A stretch of 64,000 nt of DNA from Pseudomonas sp. PDM04 (GTDB taxonomy: Bacteria; Pseudomonadota; Gammaproteobacteria; Pseudomonadales; Pseudomonadaceae). Both the position numbers and the translations under genes were made by a program. The stretch spans positions 1-64,000 of the forward strand of contig NZ_JACVAI010000006.1 of assembly GCF_014851765.1 (NCBI RefSeq), written 5' to 3'. The notes under the pieces are model-generated. The model saw nothing but the letters and a program-made list of their open reading frames with translations, had not been told where the DNA came from and searched no databases. Positions 36,557 to 45,085 of this stretch are shown piece by piece; the first letter of the stretch is position 1, and every line of letters starts with the position of its first letter.

Positions 36557-37303
36557 ATGGACAAAGTCATTGTCATCACCGGCGGCAGCCGCGGTATTGG
36601 TGCCGCCACGGCACAACTGGCCGCCGAACAGGGCTATCGGATCTGCATCAACTACCAGTCCGATGAAGAGGCGGCGCATCGCGTGCTCGAGCAAGTCCGC
36701 GCTCTTGGCGCCCAGGCCATTGCGGTACGTGCCGATGTCAGCAACGAAGACGAAGTGATTGCCCTGTTCAACCGGGTCGACGCCGAGCTGGGCCGGGTCA
36801 CGGCACTGGTCAACAATGCGGGCACGGTGGGGCAAAAGTCCCGGGTCGACGAAATGTCCGAGTTCCGTATCCTCAGAACCCTCAAGACCAACGTCCTGGC
36901 GCCGATCCTCTGCGCCAAGCACGCCATCCTGCGCATGTCACCCAAACACGGCGGGCAGGGCGGCAGCATCGTCAACGTCTCCTCGGTCGCCGCGCGCCTG
37001 GGGGCGCCGAACGAGTACGTGGATTACGCCGCGTCCAAAGGCGCACTCGACACCTTCACCCTGGGCCTGTCCAAGGAGGTGGCGGGCGAAGGTATTCGCG
37101 TCAACGCCGTGCGCCCTGGCTACATCTACACCGACTTCCACGCGCTCAGCGGCGATCCGGATCGGGTCAGCAAGCTGGAGTCGGCAATCCCGATGGCACG
37201 CGGCGGCCGGCCGGATGAAGTGGCGGAGGCGATTGTGTGGCTGTTGTCGGACAAGGCTTCCTACGCGACGGGGACGTTCGTGGATCTGGGGGGCGGGCGT
37301 TAG
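36557..37303 (+). CDS. short-chain dehydrogenase/reductase
   Basis: A 248-residue classical SDR. The cofactor loop is TGGSRGIG (8-15), NNAG is at 86-89, and the active site includes S142/S143, Y157 and K161 (YAASK). The C-terminal VDLGGGR resembles glucose-dehydrogenase-type SDRs and FabG. No partner gene is nearby, so the substrate is unknown. REP elements follow. Confidence 0.93.
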   Translation: MDKVIVITGGSRGIGAATAQLAAEQGYRICINYQSDEEAAHRVLEQVRALGAQAIAVRADVSNEDEVIALFNRVDAELGRVTALVNNAGTVGQKSRVDEMSEFRILRTLKTNVLAPILCAKHAILRMSPKHGGQGGSIVNVSSVAARLGAPNEYVDYAASKGALDTFTLGLSKEVAGEGIRVNAVRPGYIYTDFHALSGDPDRVSKLESAIPMARGGRPDEVAEAIVWLLSDKASYATGTFVDLGGGR

Positions 37304-37332
37304 TCCCAGGATTACCTGTGTTTGTCCTGGCG

Positions 37333-37405
37333 TTATCGCGAGCAGGCTCGCTCCCACAGTGCAGAACATCCAGAGTCAACTGTGGGAGCGAGACTGCTCG
37401 CGATG
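37333..37405. repeat. REPIN between SDR and the unrecognised gene
   Basis: TATCGCGAGCAGGCTCGCTCCCAC and GTGGGAGCGAGACTGCTCGCGA form an inverted doublet between two convergent genes. Confidence 0.9.
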
Positions 37406-37448
37406 AAGTCTGCCCGGGCGACGCGACCGCACAATCCGCCCCAGCGCC

Positions 37449-38150
37449 TTATTTCTCGATGACCCGCAGCACCATCGGTATGGATGGCCCCAGTTTGCCG
37501 TCCACATTGCTGGAGTAGTACTGAACCACGATCAGCCCGCCGGGTTCCGTGAGCGCCAGGATATTCGGGCCGATCAGTACATGTTCACTGACCCCGAAGT
37601 TCTCTTGGTAAAGCAGTCGCCCGTTTTTTCCATAACTGCGCCAGAGTGCATGAAGGATGTGTGCGTGGTTTGGAAATGCAAGTGTCAACCCCGGTTCGGG
37701 CATGTTGATCGGGTCAAACTGGTTAGGATCAACCCCGGGTGTAGTGGCTGGTGGAATACTCTTTTCAGGTGCTGTTACGGCGAAATTGGTAATGCCCGAC
37801 TCCCTGACAGGTCCTGTCGCGGGCAGCACCTCGTACCACAGCTTGCCCCTGATCAGGTCGCCGGGCACGGCGTTGTCGGCAATCAGGCTATTCGGCAACA
37901 CGAACAAAACGGCACGTCCCGGGTCATTGACGATAAAAGAGTCGGTGTGACTGGTTTTCGCCTCGAAATACAACCTGTACGTGTCATGTTTTTTTGTGTC
38001 CGTGTCGGTTTCTATCAGCACGAACGTGCCTTCTGGCAATGTGATGCCAGGATAAACAAGGCTGTCGTCATAGTTGAACATCAGCATTGGCGAGGGCGCC
38101 GCTGCGGCCGCCGAGACGGGCCTGTTGGCTTGAGCGATAAGATTGTTCAT
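37449..38150 (-). CDS. unrecognised protein with a tcc-type operator upstream
   Basis: A 233-residue protein that I do not recognise. It has an alanine-rich N-terminus (QANRPVSAAAAAPSP) without a convincing signal peptide. It continues with strand-rich sequence (YPGITLPEGTFVLIETDTDT, YRLYFEAKTSHTDSF) and ends GPSIPMVLRVIEK. A proline-rich hinge (EKSIPPATTPGVDPNQFDP) splits it into two parts, which could be two small beta domains. GGAA precedes the ATG. A dyad element at 38249-38266 matches those upstream of the tcc genes and the large autotransporter, so it is probably co-regulated with them. It is flanked by REP elements and a MocR gene. Confidence 0.8.
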   Translation of the reverse strand: MNNLIAQANRPVSAAAAAPSPMLMFNYDDSLVYPGITLPEGTFVLIETDTDTKKHDTYRLYFEAKTSHTDSFIVNDPGRAVLFVLPNSLIADNAVPGDLIRGKLWYEVLPATGPVRESGITNFAVTAPEKSIPPATTPGVDPNQFDPINMPEPGLTLAFPNHAHILHALWRSYGKNGRLLYQENFGVSEHVLIGPNILALTEPGGLIVVQYYSSNVDGKLGPSIPMVLRVIEK

Positions 38151-38248
38151 GGGGATTTCCAGGGCAATTGGACGGTGAACGTCAGATTGAAAACCGGCGA
38201 AAATTCATCCGCTGCTGATCAGTTAATGCCCCGGAAATATTGCTGTCT

Positions 38249-38266
38249 ACTGTCAGAAATAACAGG
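38249..38266. promoter_or_regulatory. dyad operator upstream of the unrecognised gene
   Basis: ACTGTCAGAAATAACAGG: imperfect inverted repeat CTGTCA-GAAA-TAACAG about 100 bases before the start of 37449-38150. It matches sites at 56669-56686 and 60850-60867 with identical spacing. The regulator is unknown. Confidence 0.55.
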
Positions 38267-38358
38267 TTTTTTACCTGATATTGTCCGCTGGTCGAATAGT
38301 GCGGCCGCGTTTCGTGTTCGCCAGCCATTCTTTCTGCGGTCGAGACACATCAGGCCTG

Positions 38359-39768
38359 TCAAAACGACCGCACAATCCGCCCCAGCGTCTCCATCGCTTT
38401 TTCCGCCGCCTCATTCCAGGGGCTGCCGTAATTCAGGCGAATACAGTTCCTGAACCGCTGGGTCGGGGAAAAGATCGGTCCTGGTGCAATGCTGATCCCT
38501 TGGGCCAACGCCATCTGGAACAGCTTCAACGAATCCATCTGCGGCGGCAGCTCAAGCCATAGGAAGTAGCCGCCAGCCGGCTGGCTGACCCGGGTTTCTG
38601 CCGGGAAGTACCGGACTATCGCCGCCAGCATCGCGCTCTGTTGTTCCTCCAGTGCGTAACGCAACTTACGCAGATGCCGGTCGTAGCCGCCGTGTTGCAG
38701 GTAGTCGGCAATCGCCGCCTGGGCAGGCATCGACGCGCACAGCGAGGTCATGAGTTTGAGCCGTTCGATTTTCTGCGCATAGCGTCCGGCCGCCACCCAG
38801 CCCACCCGATAACCGGGCGCCAGGCTTTTCGCGAACGAGCCGCAATGCATCACCAGTCCTTCGGTGTCGAAGGCCTTGGCCGGCTTTGGCGCCTGCTGGC
38901 CGTAATAGAGCTCGGCGTACACATCGTCTTCGATCAGTGGCACTTGATGCTGGCGCAACAGCTCCACCAGCTCCTGTTTCTTCGCCTCGGGCATGGTCGA
39001 GCCCATCGGGTTCTGGAAGCTGGTCATGCACCAGCAGGCCTTGATCGGGTGGCGTTCCAGGGTTTGCGCGAGTACGCCGAGGTCGATGCCGTCACGCGGG
39101 TGCACGGGGATTTCCACGGCTTTGAGTTTCAACCGCTCCAGAATCTGCAGGCAGGCGTAGAACGCCGGGGCTTCGATGGCCACCAGGTCACCCGGCTCGG
39201 TCACCGCTTGCAGGCACAGGTTCAGCGCTTCCAGGGCGCCGTTGGTGATCAGCAACTCTTCCATGGGCAGCATCAGGCCGCCGACCATGTAACGCAGGGC
39301 GATCTGGCGCCGCAGTTGCGGGTTGCCTGGCGACATGTCGGTGACGACCATGCGCGGGTCCATGTCCCGGGTGGCGCTGGCCAGTGAGCGCGACAGGCGT
39401 TGCAGGGGGAACAAGGTCGGGCTGGGAAAGGCTGAGCCAAAGGGCACGGTGGTCGGGTCCTTGATCGAGTCGAGGACCGAGAACACCAGTTCGCTGACGT
39501 CGACTTCGGTGGACTCGTTGACCTGGCTGCTGATCACCGGCTCGGAAAACGGGCTTGGCGCATGGGTGTTGACGAAATAACCGGAGCGCGGGCGGGCGCG
39601 GATCAGGCCGCGGCGTTCCAGCAGGTAATAGGCCTGGAACACCGTGGACGGGCTGACGCCGTAGGTCTGGCTCGCGTATCGCACCGAAGGCACGCGTTGG
39701 CCGGGGCCCAGGACGCCGGAGCGGATCAGTTCAGCGATGTCATCGGCGAATTTTTCGTAGCGTTTCAT
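38359..39768 (-). CDS. mpaR: MocR-family (GntR/aminotransferase) regulator, MpaR-like
   Basis: A 469-residue regulator. The N-terminal GntR winged helix (1-70; GQRVPSVRYASQTYGVSPSTVFQAY) is joined to a fold-type I aminotransferase domain with PLP lysine K314 in GSFAKSLAPGYRVGW. Proteins of this class use PLP as a ligand-sensing cofactor. The ccoG gene is upstream in the same direction; the same pair (PA4131-PA4132) flanks the nitrite-reductase/ccoN4 genes in P. aeruginosa, where PA4132 is MpaR. I infer an MpaR orthologue, with targets probably including the separated ccoN/reductase genes at the window's left end. Confidence 0.85.
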   Translation of the reverse strand: MKRYEKFADDIAELIRSGVLGPGQRVPSVRYASQTYGVSPSTVFQAYYLLERRGLIRARPRSGYFVNTHAPSPFSEPVISSQVNESTEVDVSELVFSVLDSIKDPTTVPFGSAFPSPTLFPLQRLSRSLASATRDMDPRMVVTDMSPGNPQLRRQIALRYMVGGLMLPMEELLITNGALEALNLCLQAVTEPGDLVAIEAPAFYACLQILERLKLKAVEIPVHPRDGIDLGVLAQTLERHPIKACWCMTSFQNPMGSTMPEAKKQELVELLRQHQVPLIEDDVYAELYYGQQAPKPAKAFDTEGLVMHCGSFAKSLAPGYRVGWVAAGRYAQKIERLKLMTSLCASMPAQAAIADYLQHGGYDRHLRKLRYALEEQQSAMLAAIVRYFPAETRVSQPAGGYFLWLELPPQMDSLKLFQMALAQGISIAPGPIFSPTQRFRNCIRLNYGSPWNEAAEKAMETLGRIVRSF

Positions 39769-39810
39769 CTAAAGCCCGTTGGGTGTCATTCGGTGAAATC
39801 GGGGTGAGCT

Positions 39811-39873
39811 TCTCGCGAGCAGTCGCTCCCACAAAGCCGCTCGCAACACGGTGGGAGCGAGCCTGCTCGCGAT
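39811..39873. repeat. REPIN between ccoG and the MocR gene
   Basis: TCTCGCGAGCAGTCGCTCCCAC (arm lacking three bases) and GTGGGAGCGAGCCTGCTCGCGA. It sits between two co-directional genes. Confidence 0.85.
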
Positions 39874-39895
39874 GGGCGCACTGAAGTTTAAGGGA

Positions 39896-41308
39896 TCAGC
39901 GATTCATCGGCGCAACAAACCTGCTCTTCGCCACGGCGTAAATACCGGGCTCGTCGCTGTCGATGACTTTAAAGCTCAGGGTCTGTGAACTGCTGGCGGG
40001 TCGGTCCGTGGTCATTGCCACCGACACCGGTACATCGACAATTTCCCCGGCGGCCAGGCTCAGCTCCGTTCGTCCTTGCAGCTGGAAGCCGGCGCCATCG
40101 ACCAGGCTCAGTTGATAGTCCTGACGTTGCTGGGTCTTGTTGATCACCTTGAGGCTGTAGATGTTCTCGATCTGGCCCCGACCGTTTTCCCGGAACAGGC
40201 CACGGTCCTTGGTCACGTCCAGCGATACCATCGGCCGTTCGATCAGCGCCAGGGCCAGGGCGCCGATCATCGCCACCAGCACCACGGTGTAACCGATCAG
40301 GCGTGGACGCAGCAGGTGCGTCTTGCCGCCCTGCAACTCCCGTTCGGAGGTGTAGCGAATCAAGCCGCGCGGGTAGTTCATCTTGTCCATGATCGAGTCA
40401 CAGGCATCGATGCAGGCGGCGCAACCGATGCATTCCATCTGCAAACCGTCGCGAATGTCGATGCCGGTCGGGCAGACCTGGACGCAGAGCTGGCAATCGA
40501 TGCAATCGCCAAGCCCCACTTCGGCCGGCTTGACCTCGCGTTTGCGTGGGCCGCGATTTTCGCCACGGGCGACATCGTAGGAAATGGCCAGGGTGTCCTT
40601 GTCGAACATCACGCTCTGAAACCGTGCATAGGGGCACATGTGGATGCACACCGCCTCACGCAGCCAACCGGCGTTAAGGTAAGTGGCACCGGTGAAGAAC
40701 AGCACCCAGAACAGGCTGACGCCGCCGATCTGCAGGGTCAGCAGTTCTGCGGCCAGCGGCCGGATCGGGGTGAAGTAGCCCACGAAGGTCAGGCCTGTGA
40801 TCAGGCTGATCGCCAGCCACGCCGTGTGCTTGACCGAGCGTCGTATCAGCTTGTTCAGGCTCCAGGGCGCCGCCTTCAGCTTTATCCGCTGGTTGCGCTC
40901 GCCTTCGATGACCTTCTCGCACCACATGAAGACCCAGGTCCAGGAACTCTGTGGGCAGGTGTAGCCGCACCAGACGCGTCCGGCAAACACGGTGATCGCG
41001 AACAGGCCGAACGCGGCAATGATCAGCAACCCCGACAACAGGATGAAGTCCTGTGGCCAGAACGTTGCGCCAAAGATGTGGAATTTGCTTTCGGAAAGGT
41101 CCCAGAGCACGGCCTGGCGATCGCCCCAGTTCAACCAGGCAGTGCCGAAGAACAGCAGGTACAAAAGGCCCGCACCGAGCAGGCGCAGGTTACGAAACCT
41201 GCCGGTGAAACTGCGGGTGTGGACCAGGGTGTCAGTGGACTTGGCCTTCATCTTTGGACGCGAAGGCTCGAAGGTTTCTACGGTTCGGACGGGGATTAGT
41301 TCGCTCAT
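39896..41308 (-). CDS. ccoG: CcoG/FixG-type membrane ferredoxin for cbb3 oxidase
   Basis: A 470-residue inner-membrane protein with about five helices. It has the WCGYTCPQ loop and a cytoplasmic ferredoxin domain with two complete cluster motifs, CIDCQLCVQVCP and CIGCAACIDAC. A C-terminal immunoglobulin-like domain follows. CcoG reduces copper for insertion into the cbb3 catalytic subunit. Most Pseudomonas carry the main ccoG beside ccoNOPQ; this one lies with an MpaR-like gene, which points to the second copy (PA4131-like) serving the orphan CcoN. I start at MSELIPVRT; an ATG eight codons earlier lacks a ribosome site. Confidence 0.92.
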   Translation of the reverse strand: MSELIPVRTVETFEPSRPKMKAKSTDTLVHTRSFTGRFRNLRLLGAGLLYLLFFGTAWLNWGDRQAVLWDLSESKFHIFGATFWPQDFILLSGLLIIAAFGLFAITVFAGRVWCGYTCPQSSWTWVFMWCEKVIEGERNQRIKLKAAPWSLNKLIRRSVKHTAWLAISLITGLTFVGYFTPIRPLAAELLTLQIGGVSLFWVLFFTGATYLNAGWLREAVCIHMCPYARFQSVMFDKDTLAISYDVARGENRGPRKREVKPAEVGLGDCIDCQLCVQVCPTGIDIRDGLQMECIGCAACIDACDSIMDKMNYPRGLIRYTSERELQGGKTHLLRPRLIGYTVVLVAMIGALALALIERPMVSLDVTKDRGLFRENGRGQIENIYSLKVINKTQQRQDYQLSLVDGAGFQLQGRTELSLAAGEIVDVPVSVAMTTDRPASSSQTLSFKVIDSDEPGIYAVAKSRFVAPMNR

Positions 41309-41394
41309 GGTCTTTCGCTCATCAGCCTCCATCAGGCCGGGTCACTATGAGCGACGAACTGTTTGCATAACAGACTCAGCTATTTCAATAAAAA

Positions 41395-41405
41395 GCGGAT
41401 CAGAT
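41395..41405. promoter_or_regulatory. GCGGATCAGAT element upstream of ccoG
   Basis: An exact 11-nt copy of the left part of the palindrome at 260-276. It lies 87 bases before the ccoG start, in an AT-rich stretch. Suggests common control of the two separated respiratory loci. Confidence 0.45.
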
Positions 41406-41503
41406 GAGTGTGCAGCCGTTGCCTGCGACAACTTGAAGCACTTGTGTTGCCGGCACGCGGGCGCCTATATCAGGGGCCCGCGCGGTGTGTTGATGCGCGT
41501 CAG

Positions 41504-41737
41504 TCAAATCACCGAATCACTGTCCGTGGCTTTCAAGTGGCGGCGCCCGTCCACCGCACCTGCTACGGTCAATGCATCCGCTTCTGCTTCGGTGATGTAG
41601 ATGCGCTGCCCGTTGATCTCGACGGCCGACATCGATTTTTCGCGGTCGGTGATGATCTCCACGTCAGGGCAGAGGCGAATTTCCTCGCCGTTCTCGGTGG
41701 TGAAGAAGCAGGTCTGGTTCTCGATACGTACAGTCAT
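41504..41737 (-). CDS. small DUF3203-like protein
   Basis: A 77-residue acidic protein with AAGGAC upstream of the ATG. It contains the block INGQRIYITEAEADALTVAG, which I associate with DUF3203, a small Pseudomonas-restricted family. No signal, no membrane segment. Function unknown; divergent from the mgtC-like gene. Confidence 0.75.
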   Translation of the reverse strand: MTVRIENQTCFFTTENGEEIRLCPDVEIITDREKSMSAVEINGQRIYITEAEADALTVAGAVDGRRHLKATDSDSVI

Positions 41738-41859
41738 GGCTCTGTCCTTGTTTCGGCGGGTTATACCGCGTTAGGGCACAACAGATGGCCATCGTTCTGT
41801 GCAACTGATTAATGGTCGGTGCGGTCCATCCTCTATCGATCAATAACAAGGATTGCGCC

Positions 41860-42363
41860 ATGGACGCCTGGTGGCATGAGGTTTGGGTAACCCTGCAAGC
41901 GGAATTCGCCGACATCGGCGACGCCGCGCAACTGACGCGGATTACCGTCAGACTGCTGATCGCGGCACTGCTGGGCGCGATCCTGGGTTTTGAGCGCGAG
42001 CACAAGGGCAAGGCGGCCGGGGTTCGCACCCACATGCTGGTCGCACTGGGCGCAGCGCTGTTTGTGCTGGTGCCGCAAACGGCGGGCGCCCAGGCGGATG
42101 CCATGAGTCGCGTGGTGCAGGGCGTAATTGCCGGTATCGGTTTCCTCGGCGCCGGCACCATCCTGAAAAACCAGGAAGGCGACGAAGGCCACGTCAAAGG
42201 CCTGACCACCGCCGCCGGCCTCTGGATGACCGCCGCCATTGGTGTTTCGGCCGGGCTGGGACGAGAGGCCACGGCGGTGTTCAGTACGTTGCTGGCGTTG
42301 GCGGTGTTCAGCGTGATGCCGAGGATTGTGAAGATGTTCGAGAACGAGAAGGAGGCTTCGTAG
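41860..42363 (+). CDS. MgtC/SapB-family membrane protein
   Basis: A 167-residue membrane protein of the MgtC N-terminal family. Start chosen at MDAWWHEV with AAGGA upstream. It shows ITVRLLIAALLGAILGFEREHKGKAAGVRTHMLVALGAALF, a conserved basic loop between helices, then GVIAGIGFLGAGTI and LTTAAGLWMTAAIGVSAGLG. It lacks the long C-terminal domain of Salmonella MgtC, as do many SapB-type homologues. MgtC proteins are linked to low-magnesium or acid adaptation and ATP-synthase control; the role here is not fixed. Confidence 0.92.
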   Translation: MDAWWHEVWVTLQAEFADIGDAAQLTRITVRLLIAALLGAILGFEREHKGKAAGVRTHMLVALGAALFVLVPQTAGAQADAMSRVVQGVIAGIGFLGAGTILKNQEGDEGHVKGLTTAAGLWMTAAIGVSAGLGREATAVFSTLLALAVFSVMPRIVKMFENEKEAS

Positions 42364-42410
42364 GCTGTTCAGGGTCCGAGAAGCAGGATCTCCAGTGGTG
42401 TATGCCGACT

Positions 42411-42476
42411 TTTCCCAAGCGGGTTCACTCCCACAGCATCACGCCCAACCTGTGGGAGCGCACTTGATCGCGATGG
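42411..42476. repeat. degenerate REPIN
   Basis: TTTCCCAAGCGGGTTCACTCCCAC and GTGGGAGCGCACTTGATCGCGA are diverged inverted arms. A further REP-like fragment (TTTCGCGAGCGAGCTC) lies about 50 bases on. This gap between mgtC and the small proline-rich gene holds no other feature that I can see. Confidence 0.7.
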
Positions 42477-42576
42477 GCGCCCACGATGAAGCGCCCTTAC
42501 TGACATTCCACAGTTGCGTCGGGTTTTTCGCGAGCGAGCTCCCTCCTTCAGGAAAATCGAGATTGCTGAACGGTCA

Positions 42577-42744
42577 TCACTCAGGCGCCACAATCACCGG
42601 CGGCATGGTCGATGGCGGTTCTTCTCGTGGCGGCGGGGTGGTGCCGGGCGGGTCCTTTTCGGGGACCGGTTCCGGTTCGGTGGGCGGAATGGTCGGCGAG
42701 TCGATGTTCGGATCGGGTGTTTCGGCTGGGATTGGAATGCTCAT
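42577..42744 (-). CDS. small proline-rich protein
   Basis: A 55-residue protein starting MSIPIPAETPDPNIDSP, with GGAGG eight bases upstream. About a third of residues are proline and many others are Glu, Asp or Thr, giving a probably disordered chain ending MPPVIVAPE. No signal peptide. It is divergent from glgE. The good ribosome site supports translation; the open frame extends upstream of this ATG but without a site. Function unknown. Confidence 0.65.
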   Translation of the reverse strand: MSIPIPAETPDPNIDSPTIPPTEPEPVPEKDPPGTTPPPREEPPSTMPPVIVAPE

Positions 42745-42950
42745 GGTGACGGCCTCCGGTGGCACATGGCGTAAGTCGTGCTTAAGTTGGTTGACCACCG
42801 GGCGAGGGATTTGATTCCACGACAATTCACCTGAACTTTTATCCGGACCTGCCGCTCGGAACCTAAGTGAGTTCATTCCGGGGCCGACGGTCCTGTGCGA
42901 ATGGCGACCCTGCACTTGAGCGTCCATGGGGCGTAAAGGAGAGATGCTCG

Positions 42951-44945
42951 ATGACTGCCGAAACACCGACAGAGCTGGACTACAACGCTCACATGCCGCT
43001 GTCGCAGGCTTTGCTGCTGCCGCGCATTGCGATCGAGAGCACGATGCCGACCCTCGAAGGCGGGCAGTTTGCCGTTAAAGCGGTGGCGGGGCAGGAGGTG
43101 GTGGTCACCAGCAAGGTGTTTGCCGACGGGCACGACAAGCTGGCGGTGCAGGTGCGCTGGCGGGCCGAGGGCGAGCAGACCTGGCAACGCGAATCCATGA
43201 CCGACCTGGGTAACAACGGTTGGCGCGGGCAGTTTCGCGTCAGGACGCAGGGGCGCTATGTGTTTTGCATCGAGGCCTGGATCGATCAGTTCGCCAGCTT
43301 CTGCTATGAACTGGAGAAGAAGCACGCCGCCGGTGTGCCGGTGAGCCTTGAGTTGCAGGAAGGTCGTCATCTTGTCCAGGCCGCCGCCGAGCGCTCCGAC
43401 GGGCCACTCAGTGAAGCGCTGGCGGCGCTGCACCATGAACTGGCAGCACTGCTCGAAATGGAGCAGGTGGCGCTGTTTCTGCAACCGCGCAGCGCCGACC
43501 TGATGGCCCAGGCCGATCACCGTGCTTATTTGAGCTTCAGTCCCGAATATCCGCTGGACGTCGAGCGCGAACTCGCCGAGTTCGCCAGTTGGTATGAGTT
43601 GTTTCCGCGCTCGATCACCGACGATCCCGCCCGTCATGGCACCTTCAATGATGTGCATTCACGGCTGCCGATGATCCAGGACATGGGCTTCGATGTGCTG
43701 TACTTCCCGCCGATCCACCCGATCGGCCGCAGTTTCCGCAAAGGCCCGAACAACTCCCTGACGGCGGGCCCGGATGATCCGGGCAGTCCGTATGCCATCG
43801 GTAGCGCAGAAGGCGGGCACGAGGCGATTCACCCGCAACTGGGCAGCCGCGAAGATTTCCGTCGCCTGGTCGCGGCGGCCGCCGCCCACGGCCTGGAAAT
43901 CGCCCTCGATTTCGCCATCCAGTGCTCCCAGGACCACCCGTGGTTGCAGCAGCATCCGGGCTGGTTCAACTGGCGGCCGGACGGCACGATCAAGTACGCG
44001 GAGAATCCGCCGAAAAAATACCAGGACATCGTCAACGTCGACTTCTATGCCGCCGACGCGATCCCCAGCCTCTGGATAGAATTGCGCGACATTGTCGTCG
44101 GCTGGGTGGAAGAGGGCGTGAAGATCTTTCGTGTCGACAACCCGCACACCAAGCCGTTGCCGTTCTGGCAATGGCTGATCGCCGACGTGCGGGCGCTGCA
44201 CCCTGAAGTGATTTTCCTCGCTGAAGCCTTCACAACGCCCGCGATGATGGCGCGCCTGGGCAAGGTCGGTTACTCCCAGAGCTACACCTACTTCACCTGG
44301 CGCAACACCAAGCACGAATTGTCGACCTATTTTTCCGAACTCAACCAGTCGCCGTGGCGCGAGTGCTACCGGCCGAACTTCTTCGTCAATACGCCGGACA
44401 TCAACCCGGCCTTCCTGCATGAGTCGGGCCGCGCCGGCTTTCTGATCCGCGCGGCGCTGGCGACCATGGGGTCCGGGCTGTGGGGCATGTATTCAGGGTT
44501 TGAGTTGTGTGAGTCGGCCGCGGTGCCGGGCAAGGAGGAATACCTCGATTCCGAGAAGTACGAGATCCGCCCGAGGGATTTCAATGCGCCGGGCAACATC
44601 ATCGCCGAGATCGCCCAGCTCAATCGCATCCGTCGGCAGAACCCGGCCTTGCACACACACCTGGGCCTGACGATCTACAACGCCTGGAACGACAACATCC
44701 TGTATTTCGGCAAGCGCAGTGCCGATGGCAGCAATTTCATCCTGGTTGCGGTCAGCCTCGACCCACATAACGTCCAGGAGGCGAATTTCGAGTTGCCGCT
44801 GTGGGAGTTGGGGTTGCCCGATGACGCCAGCACCCAGGGTGAAAACTTGATGAACGGCCATCGCTGGACGTGGCATGGCAAGTACCAGTTCATGCGGATC
44901 GACCCGGCGCATCAACCGTTCGGCATCTGGCGGATCACGGCTTAA
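42951..44945 (+). CDS. glgE: alpha-1,4-glucan:maltose-1-phosphate maltosyltransferase GlgE
   Basis: A 664-residue GH13_3 enzyme that extends alpha-1,4-glucan from maltose-1-phosphate. N-terminal domains lead into a TIM barrel with conserved DVLYFPPIHPIGRSFRKG. The nucleophile is D396 in FRVDNPHTKP, the acid/base E425 in LAEAF, and TYFTWRN lies near residue 450. The ATG is preceded by AGGAGA. It is the first gene of glgE-treS/pep2-glgB. Together these make a branched cytosolic glucan from trehalose-derived maltose-1-phosphate. Confidence 0.95.
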   Translation: MTAETPTELDYNAHMPLSQALLLPRIAIESTMPTLEGGQFAVKAVAGQEVVVTSKVFADGHDKLAVQVRWRAEGEQTWQRESMTDLGNNGWRGQFRVRTQGRYVFCIEAWIDQFASFCYELEKKHAAGVPVSLELQEGRHLVQAAAERSDGPLSEALAALHHELAALLEMEQVALFLQPRSADLMAQADHRAYLSFSPEYPLDVERELAEFASWYELFPRSITDDPARHGTFNDVHSRLPMIQDMGFDVLYFPPIHPIGRSFRKGPNNSLTAGPDDPGSPYAIGSAEGGHEAIHPQLGSREDFRRLVAAAAAHGLEIALDFAIQCSQDHPWLQQHPGWFNWRPDGTIKYAENPPKKYQDIVNVDFYAADAIPSLWIELRDIVVGWVEEGVKIFRVDNPHTKPLPFWQWLIADVRALHPEVIFLAEAFTTPAMMARLGKVGYSQSYTYFTWRNTKHELSTYFSELNQSPWRECYRPNFFVNTPDINPAFLHESGRAGFLIRAALATMGSGLWGMYSGFELCESAAVPGKEEYLDSEKYEIRPRDFNAPGNIIAEIAQLNRIRRQNPALHTHLGLTIYNAWNDNILYFGKRSADGSNFILVAVSLDPHNVQEANFELPLWELGLPDDASTQGENLMNGHRWTWHGKYQFMRIDPAHQPFGIWRITA

Positions 44946-44958
44946 CAAGCACGACATC

Positions 44959-45047
44959 TGTGGGAGCGAGCCTGCTCGCGATTGCGGTCTGCAATCACCA
45001 TGAGGGTGACTGACATGTCCCCTTCGCGAGCAGGCGCGCTCCCACAC
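44959..45047. repeat. REPIN between glgE and treS
   Basis: GTGGGAGCGAGCCTGCTCGCGA and TTCGCGAGCAGGCGCGCTCCCAC flank a spacer of about 40 bases inside the glucan operon. Confidence 0.9.
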
Positions 45048-45085
45048 ATTGATGACGGCTTTCTCGAATTCAACAGGAGTGACCC

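Noticed and set aside
41359..41373. CTGTTTGCATAACAG upstream of ccoG as another copy of the tcc-type dyad
   Set aside because: Half-sites are similar but the spacing is one base shorter and the centre differs, so I do not count it.
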